Of a DNA stretch of 64,000 nt, positions 60,040 to 64,000 are shown piece after piece (position 1 is the stretch's first letter; the number at the start of each line of letters is the position of its first letter). Under the pieces are notes generated by a model. That model was not told where the DNA came from, made no database searches, and saw only the letters and a list, made by a program, of their open reading frames with translations. Source of the stretch: Rhizobium indicum. Lineage in GTDB: Bacteria > Pseudomonadota > Alphaproteobacteria > Rhizobiales > Rhizobiaceae. Where the stretch lies: assembly GCF_005862305.2 (NCBI RefSeq), contig NZ_CP054021.1:1426001-1490000 (forward strand), read 5' to 3'. Both the position numbers and the translations under genes were made by a program.

Positions 60040-60927
60040 TCAGTTCTGCACCTGCGAGCGCAGCCAGTCCTGAAGCTTGTCCACCGCTTCGGACTTCCGG
60101 TATCGCGGCTTCACCAGATAGAAGTGCGAGCGCGCTTTGAGGGCGCCGTCGAAGACCTGCCTCAACCTGCCCGCCTCGATGTCGGTCGAGACAAAAGCGC
60201 GGGTCGCCACAGCGATGCCCTGTCCGGCGATTGCAGCTTCGATCGCGTGCGATGTCTGTGAGAAGCTGATGCCCCGAAACAGTGTGGGATCACCGCCGCC
60301 GAGGAAGCGATCGATATATTCGGGCCAGGAATTATGGGCATCGTGAAGCAGCGTGTAGTGCGAGAGTTCTTCCGCATTCTCCGGCTCGGCTCCCTCGGCG
60401 ACAAGGCTCGGATTACAGATGGCAATGATCTCCTGCTCGAACAGCAGTTCGGCGGCGAGGCCGGGACCGAAGGGAGGGCTGCCATATCGGACGGCGAGAT
60501 CGACGCCGTCGACCTGGAAGCTGGAAATGCGGTCTGTCGCCAGGATGTGGAGATCGAGACCGGGATGCCTCGAGGTGAAATCAGGAAGACGCGGGATCAG
60601 CCATCTCGAGGCGAAGGTCGGTGTCGTGCTGACCACCAGTTTGACCGGCTGAGGCTTCAGGTTCGCCGTCGCGTTTGCGAGCAGTTCGAAGGCGCGCCTG
60701 ACGTCGGCGACGTAGCTTCGCCCCTCGCCCGTCAGCGCCAACGACTTCGGCAGGCGCTCGAACAATGTCACCCCGAGTTCCGCCTCAAGCCCGCGCACGT
60801 GCTGGGCGACAGCCCCTTGGGTGACGCCGAGCTCTTCGGCCGCGAGCCGGAAGTTCAGATGACGCGCCGCCACGTCGAAGGCCTTGAGGCCGTTGAGGGA
60901 TGGAAGATTGCCGATGGACATGGACAT
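60040..60927 (-). CDS. LysR-family regulator (GcvA-like)
   Basis: A 295-residue protein with the GcvA-type opening LPSLNGLKAFDVAARHLNFRLAAEELGVTQGAVAQHVRGLEAELGVTLFERLPKSLALTGEGRSY. The effector domain includes LVVSTTPTFASRWLIPRLPDFTSRHPGLDLHILATDR and the LAVRYGSPPFGPGLAAELLFEQEII segment. It is divergent from an SDR gene at 61044; a weak AGTTTT/AAAACT pair (60933, 60958) lies in the gap. It most likely controls that SDR/PPOX unit. Confidence 0.88.
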   Translation of the reverse strand: MSMSIGNLPSLNGLKAFDVAARHLNFRLAAEELGVTQGAVAQHVRGLEAELGVTLFERLPKSLALTGEGRSYVADVRRAFELLANATANLKPQPVKLVVSTTPTFASRWLIPRLPDFTSRHPGLDLHILATDRISSFQVDGVDLAVRYGSPPFGPGLAAELLFEQEIIAICNPSLVAEGAEPENAEELSHYTLLHDAHNSWPEYIDRFLGGGDPTLFRGISFSQTSHAIEAAIAGQGIAVATRAFVSTDIEAGRLRQVFDGALKARSHFYLVKPRYRKSEAVDKLQDWLRSQVQN

Positions 60928-61043
60928 TCGATAGTTTTTCTACTGGAACATTTCACGAAAACTGGTTCGCTTCCGCTTGAAGCCCATGGTATTCGAAGGA
61001 TCAACGCCCGGCAATGGGTGCAAATCGACTAGGGAGAGCGACG

Positions 61044-61748
61044 ATGACAGTAGAAAAGGTAGCGATCATCACGGCTGGCGGCAGCGGCATGGGTGCGGAG
61101 GCCGCGAAGCGGCTGGCGGCCGATGGCTTCAAGGTCGCTATCCTGTCCTCGTCAGGCAAGGGCGAGGCGCTTGCCGCCGAACTCGGCGGCATCGGCGTCA
61201 CCGGCTCGAACCAGTCCAACGACGACCTGAAGCGCCTGGTCGACGCCACGATGGAGAAATGGGGCCGTGTCGACGTCCTCGTCAACAGCGCCGGCCACGG
61301 CCCCCGCGCGCCGATCACCGAGATCACCGACGAACAGTGGCATGCGGGCATGGACATTTATTTCATGAACGTGGTCCGTCCCGTGCGGCTGGTCACGTCG
61401 ATCATGCAGGCGCAGAAGTCGGGCGCAATCGTCAACATCTCCACCGCCTGGGTGTCCGAACCGTCGGCGATGTTCCCGACCTCGGCCGTCTTCCGCGCCG
61501 GGCTCGCCGCCTACACCAAGATTTACGCCGACACCTATGCGGCCGACGGCATCCGCATCAACAACGTGCTGCCAGGCTGGATCGACAGCCTGCCGGCGAC
61601 GGAGGAGCGCCGCGACAGCGTGCCGATGAAGCGCTACGGCACCAGCGCCGAAGTGGCCGCGACGATTTCCTTCCTCGTTTCCGAAGGGGCGGGCTATATC
61701 ACCGGCCAGAGCCTCAAGATCGACGGCGGCCTTACCCGGTCCGTCTGA
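61044..61748 (+). CDS. Atypical SDR lacking the catalytic Tyr and Lys
   Basis: A 234-residue SDR-fold protein starting at the ATG at 61044 after GGGAGAG. The cofactor loop TAGGSGMG and strand VDVLVNSAG are fine. Where classical enzymes have YxxxK, this protein reads SAVFRAGLAAYTK, so Tyr and Lys are replaced by Ser and Arg. The nearby Ser of the catalytic triad (NISTAWVS) is kept. It may act as a binding or inactive paralogue, or use another residue. It is divergent from the LysR gene, with PPOX genes after it. Confidence 0.85.
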   Translation: MTVEKVAIITAGGSGMGAEAAKRLAADGFKVAILSSSGKGEALAAELGGIGVTGSNQSNDDLKRLVDATMEKWGRVDVLVNSAGHGPRAPITEITDEQWHAGMDIYFMNVVRPVRLVTSIMQAQKSGAIVNISTAWVSEPSAMFPTSAVFRAGLAAYTKIYADTYAADGIRINNVLPGWIDSLPATEERRDSVPMKRYGTSAEVAATISFLVSEGAGYITGQSLKIDGGLTRSV

Positions 61749-61780
61749 CAGGATCGCTTTCAACGCCAAGGAGAACAGCG

Positions 61781-61840
61781 ATGTGCTTCAACTGGAACGT
61801 CAAGGCCGGCGAGATAAGGAACGCGGAGGCGACGGAGTGA
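61781..61840 (+). CDS. Short leader peptide ORF before PPOX gene
   Basis: A 19-residue frame (MCFNWNVKAGEIRNAEATE) after a strong ribosome site (AAGGAG) ends with GTGA, in which the GTG is the start of the PPOX gene. It may be a leader whose translation drives PPOX expression, or the remnant N-terminus of a replaced gene. Its Trp and Cys are notable. Confidence 0.4.
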   Translation: MCFNWNVKAGEIRNAEATE

Positions 61841-62406
61841 CCCTCGCCGAGGTCGATGCATCGGCCTGGGCCGAGCTGGAAGGCGCTGCCGCCGATCCGC
61901 AGTCGGCCTTCCGCTACCTGAACCTGTGTTCGGTCGACGGCGGCGGCCGGCCGCAAGCCCGCATGGTGGTGCTGAGGCGCGTGGATGTGGCGCGACGCAT
62001 CCTGGAAATCCATACGGATGTCAGAAGCCCGAAATGGCAGGAAATATCGGCCAATCCTCGGGTCACCCTCCTCGGCTTTGGCCCGCAGCCGAAAGTGCAG
62101 CTTCGCCTGCAGGGATCGGCCGAACTCAATGGACCGGCAAGCGAGTGCGCGGCCGAGGCCTGGAGCCTGCTGCCGCGATCGACGCGCAGCACCTATATGG
62201 GCGGGCCGCCGGGCGACGACATCGGCGAGCGGCCGGCAAGCGAGGGTAGGATCGCAGACGCCGATGGAGGGGCCTTCTTCGGGGTGCTGATATTCCGGGC
62301 CGAGACGCTGGACTGGTTCCAGCTGCGCCACGCCGACAACCGGCGCGCAGTCTTTGCTTACGACCATCTGGGCGCGCTGACCTCTTCCCGCTGGGTCAAT
62401 CCCTGA
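61837..62406 (+). CDS. Pyridoxamine phosphate oxidase-like flavoprotein
   Basis: A 189-residue PPOX protein with a GTG start at 61837 overlapping the leader stop (GTGA). FRYLNLCSVDGGGRPQARMVVLRRVDVARRILEIHTDVRSPKWQEISANPRVTLLGFGPQPKVQLRLQGSAEL is the FMN-binding split barrel. The C-terminal region has ETLDWFQLRHADNRRAVFAYDHLG, as in PdxH-related proteins. It probably belongs to the SDR operon. A fragment of a second copy lies at the right window edge. Confidence 0.85.
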   Translation: MTLAEVDASAWAELEGAAADPQSAFRYLNLCSVDGGGRPQARMVVLRRVDVARRILEIHTDVRSPKWQEISANPRVTLLGFGPQPKVQLRLQGSAELNGPASECAAEAWSLLPRSTRSTYMGGPPGDDIGERPASEGRIADADGGAFFGVLIFRAETLDWFQLRHADNRRAVFAYDHLGALTSSRWVNP

Positions 62407-62503
62407 ACGCCAGACGACATCGAAACCGCCGATCGGTTTGTATCGTCCGCCCACCGCGCCACCCTGCACAGGAGGACGCTGAACAGGCCTTTTTCGTCAG
62501 TCC

Positions 62504-63154
62504 CTAATAAAGTGTCTTTCGGTAGGCTTGCTCCAGGTCTTCGTCCATCTTTCGCATTTCATCCCCGTCCTTCGGCGCCCCTGTCGTCTCATCCAGAATG
62601 ATCTTTATCAGCGAGGGCATCTCGGTGCGGTCCTGGAAATGATCCGGGCTCCACAAGTGGGACCGTCTGAACGCCTTGGCGCAATGCATGAAAACTTCGC
62701 TTACATTGACGATGATCGCGAGTTTCGGCAGACGATCGGCAACGCTCATGCTCGTCAGCAATTGAGGATCATGGGTCAGACTTGCCCGCCCGTTGACGCG
62801 CAATGTGTCGTCGAAACCGGGGATAAGAAACAATAGCCCGACATTCGGGTTGGCGATGATGTTGCTTAGGGTATCAAGACGATTGTTGCCAGGTCGATCC
62901 GGGATCGCCAGGGTGCGCTCGTCAAGAACCTTGACGAACCCCGGAGGGTCGCCGCGAGGACTGACGTCGGCCCTCCCCTCCGAACTCTGCGTGCCGATGC
63001 AGAAGAATGGCGAGCGCCGAATGAATTCCTGCGCGTGCTCGCCAAGAGAATTCTGACACTTCACGATTGCCAGAGCGTGGGTCGGCTCGAACAGCGCCCG
63101 AAGCGACTGCTCATCCGCGATGGCAAAATCTGGATTGAGTTGTAAGGCCGTCAT
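62504..63154 (-). CDS. MSMEG_1061-type pyridoxamine phosphate oxidase-like protein
   Basis: A 216-residue protein with GAGGGGATC before the ATG at 63154. FIRRSPFFCIGTQSSEGRADVSPRGDPPGFVKVLDERTLAIPDRPGNNRLDTLSNIIANPNVGLLFLIPGFDDTLRVNGRA is the typical split-barrel pattern of this subgroup, probably binding FMN. The C-terminus carries GAPKDGDEMRKMDEDLEQAYRKTL. It is convergent with the PPOX gene at 61837. Its substrate is unknown. Confidence 0.87.
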   Translation of the reverse strand: MTALQLNPDFAIADEQSLRALFEPTHALAIVKCQNSLGEHAQEFIRRSPFFCIGTQSSEGRADVSPRGDPPGFVKVLDERTLAIPDRPGNNRLDTLSNIIANPNVGLLFLIPGFDDTLRVNGRASLTHDPQLLTSMSVADRLPKLAIIVNVSEVFMHCAKAFRRSHLWSPDHFQDRTEMPSLIKIILDETTGAPKDGDEMRKMDEDLEQAYRKTLY

Positions 63155-63449
63155 GATCCCCTCCCGAAATCCCTCTTATCGCATGGCCGAACGGTCGGTC
63201 CGGAACCCTGACCTCGCTCGTCTCCGTCCGCAAGCCATGGATATGATGTACGTACCTCAGAAGATATACATGAGTTGCTACCCGGGATCAATGAAGGTTT
63301 CCGTCGATGCCGCCATCACCGAGATAGCCAAAGCCACCAAGCGAGTGTTTCCACTTTATCGGATAAATCCTGGTCACCACCTCTAACCGCACGCGAAGCA
63401 TTCCGTTGCTGACCTCGGACGCTCGACAGTGGTCGATAACTTGGCGCGT

Positions 63450-63503
63450 CATCAGGGAGGTTCTGACTGGAGTTCAGCAAACATTGCTAAAACCTCCCTG
63501 ATG
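63450..63503. other. Stem-loop with 13-bp perfect arms
   Basis: CATCAGGGAGGTT (63450-63462) and AACCTCCCTGATG (63491-63503) are perfect inverted repeats with a 28-base loop that itself contains CTGA/TCAG. It lies about 140 bases before the BON gene. The remainder of 63155-63643 shows no supported gene. Confidence 0.6.
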
Positions 63504-63643
63504 TCCTTTCAACAAGGATCAGGAGAAATCTTGGTGCCGAGGGAAAGGTGGACTTAAGTCCAGATGGTGATGACAGGACACGCTGCTCATATCTAATGCG
63601 AGGTAACGTGTACGTCCGTGGAGGGGCGGAACAGGAGGAGAAT

Positions 63644-63916
63644 ATGAAGTTCGGCCCCGATAACTACAATCACGAAGAGCGCTGCTCGCAAGGCCACAGT
63701 TCGGCATCCACCATCGCCACAATCGAAGCGACCCTTTCCGCCGATCCGGATATCGACAGCAGTGCCATCGAGATCAGGATGCTCGGCCCTGTCGTCCTGC
63801 TCGAAGGCTTTATAACCAAGGCCGCAGACCGCGACAAAGCCATCTCGCTTGCTGCGATGATCGTTGGCTGGGAGAACGTCCAGGACCGGATGCTGAGCCG
63901 TTTTCCCACGCAGTAG
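63644..63916 (+). CDS. BON-domain protein
   Basis: A 90-residue protein with a strong ribosome site (AGGAGG) before the ATG at 63644. TIATIEATLSADPDIDSSAIEIRMLGPVVLLEGFITKAADRDKAISLAAMIVGWENVQDRML is a single BON module, a small alpha/beta domain that binds phospholipid or peptidoglycan. No signal peptide is visible, so a cytoplasmic or membrane-surface role is likely. The frame extends upstream to 63548, but that part lacks the features of coding sequence. Confidence 0.85.
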   Translation: MKFGPDNYNHEERCSQGHSSASTIATIEATLSADPDIDSSAIEIRMLGPVVLLEGFITKAADRDKAISLAAMIVGWENVQDRMLSRFPTQ

Positions 63917-63947
63917 GCAGGCGAATCCTGTTCTACATTATATAGTT

Positions 63948-64000
63948 AGAGCATGATGTCGCCCGATTGGCCGAACTCAATGGCCCGGCAAGCGAACGCG
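63948..64000 (+). pseudogene. Intergenic element joined to a second PPOX gene fragment
   Basis: AGAGCATGATGTC (63948-63960), the rhizobial motif also seen at 15651, is followed from about 63967 by GGCCGAACTCAATGGCCCGG and CAAGCGAACGCG. That copies 62118-62150 of the PPOX gene with few changes (AELNGPASE). The fragment runs off the window, so its full extent and whether it is truncated remain open. Confidence 0.6.

Noticed and set aside
60933..60963. AGTTTT/AAAACT inverted repeat before the GcvA-like LysR gene
   Set aside because: The arms are short and AT-rich with a 19-base spacer, so chance is likely; kept only as a note in the gene entry.
63291..63386. Small frame MKVSVDAAITEIAKATKRVF before the stem-loop
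   Set aside because: No ribosome site, no homologous pattern and only 31 codons; not enough to call a gene.

Overview
The window looks like a chromosomal or large-replicon accessory region of a Rhizobiales bacterium, most likely Rhizobium or a close relative. The evidence is GC-rich coding sequence, RIME-like and other palindromic intergenic elements of the kind seen in rhizobia, a BA14K-family surface protein, class III cyclases with TPRs, and many LysR, ArsR, TetR and AraC regulators. I identify families from sequence patterns only; no database search was possible.

Layout. (1) 1-11352, all on the minus strand: a podovirus-like prophage packaging and head module. In transcription order it holds a small spike-base-like protein, TerS, TerL, portal, a zinc-ribbon-like protein, scaffold, major capsid protein, a decoration-like protein, a coiled-coil protein, a neck adaptor, a long tail or nozzle protein and a GNAT-like protein cut by the window edge. 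A host RIME-like element sits inside this operon. No integrase, repressor or lysis gene is seen on its right side. (2) 11353-12340: about 1 kb of non-coding DNA with two composite repeats. (3) 12341-24200: single genes and small operons, including nitronate monooxygenase, a dienelactone-hydrolase-like secreted protein, a nucleoside deaminase, VOC/TetR and SDR/AraC pairs, an SRAP (YedK/HMCES-type) protein, and a TetR regulator whose operator is repeated in front of an exported DUF5666-like protein. (4) 24216-38100: a dCache-type adenylate/guanylate cyclase, an APH-like kinase with a changed catalytic residue, two ArsR-SRPBCC operons, and three LysR genes each divergent from an enzyme. Several gene scars lie between them. 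(5) 38155-47726: a 968-residue winged-helix/ATPase/TPR regulator, an MFS transporter and a run of mostly exported redox proteins (Tat-VOC, Sec-ABM monooxygenase, SDR, Tat-aldo/keto reductase, cytochrome P460-like, DUF4405 membrane protein). (6) 48081-55144: BA14K protein, an IS5 remnant, LEH/AraC and SDR/ArsR pairs, a frameshifted GST, a G-tract-frameshifted secreted protein, and a locally AT-richer island. (7) 55410-64000: methyltransferase, sulfite-oxidase-like molybdoenzyme, a second cyclase, a LysR/SDR pair, two PPOX-fold proteins and a BON protein. The window ends in a fragment of a second PPOX copy.

Two themes run through the region. One is the density of regulator-enzyme pairs, several with clear palindromes at or beside the regulator start, which points to a cluster of small electrophile or redox response switches. 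The other is recurrent decay: at least seven truncated or frameshifted genes, some joined to palindromic repeats, as expected for a plastic accessory region.
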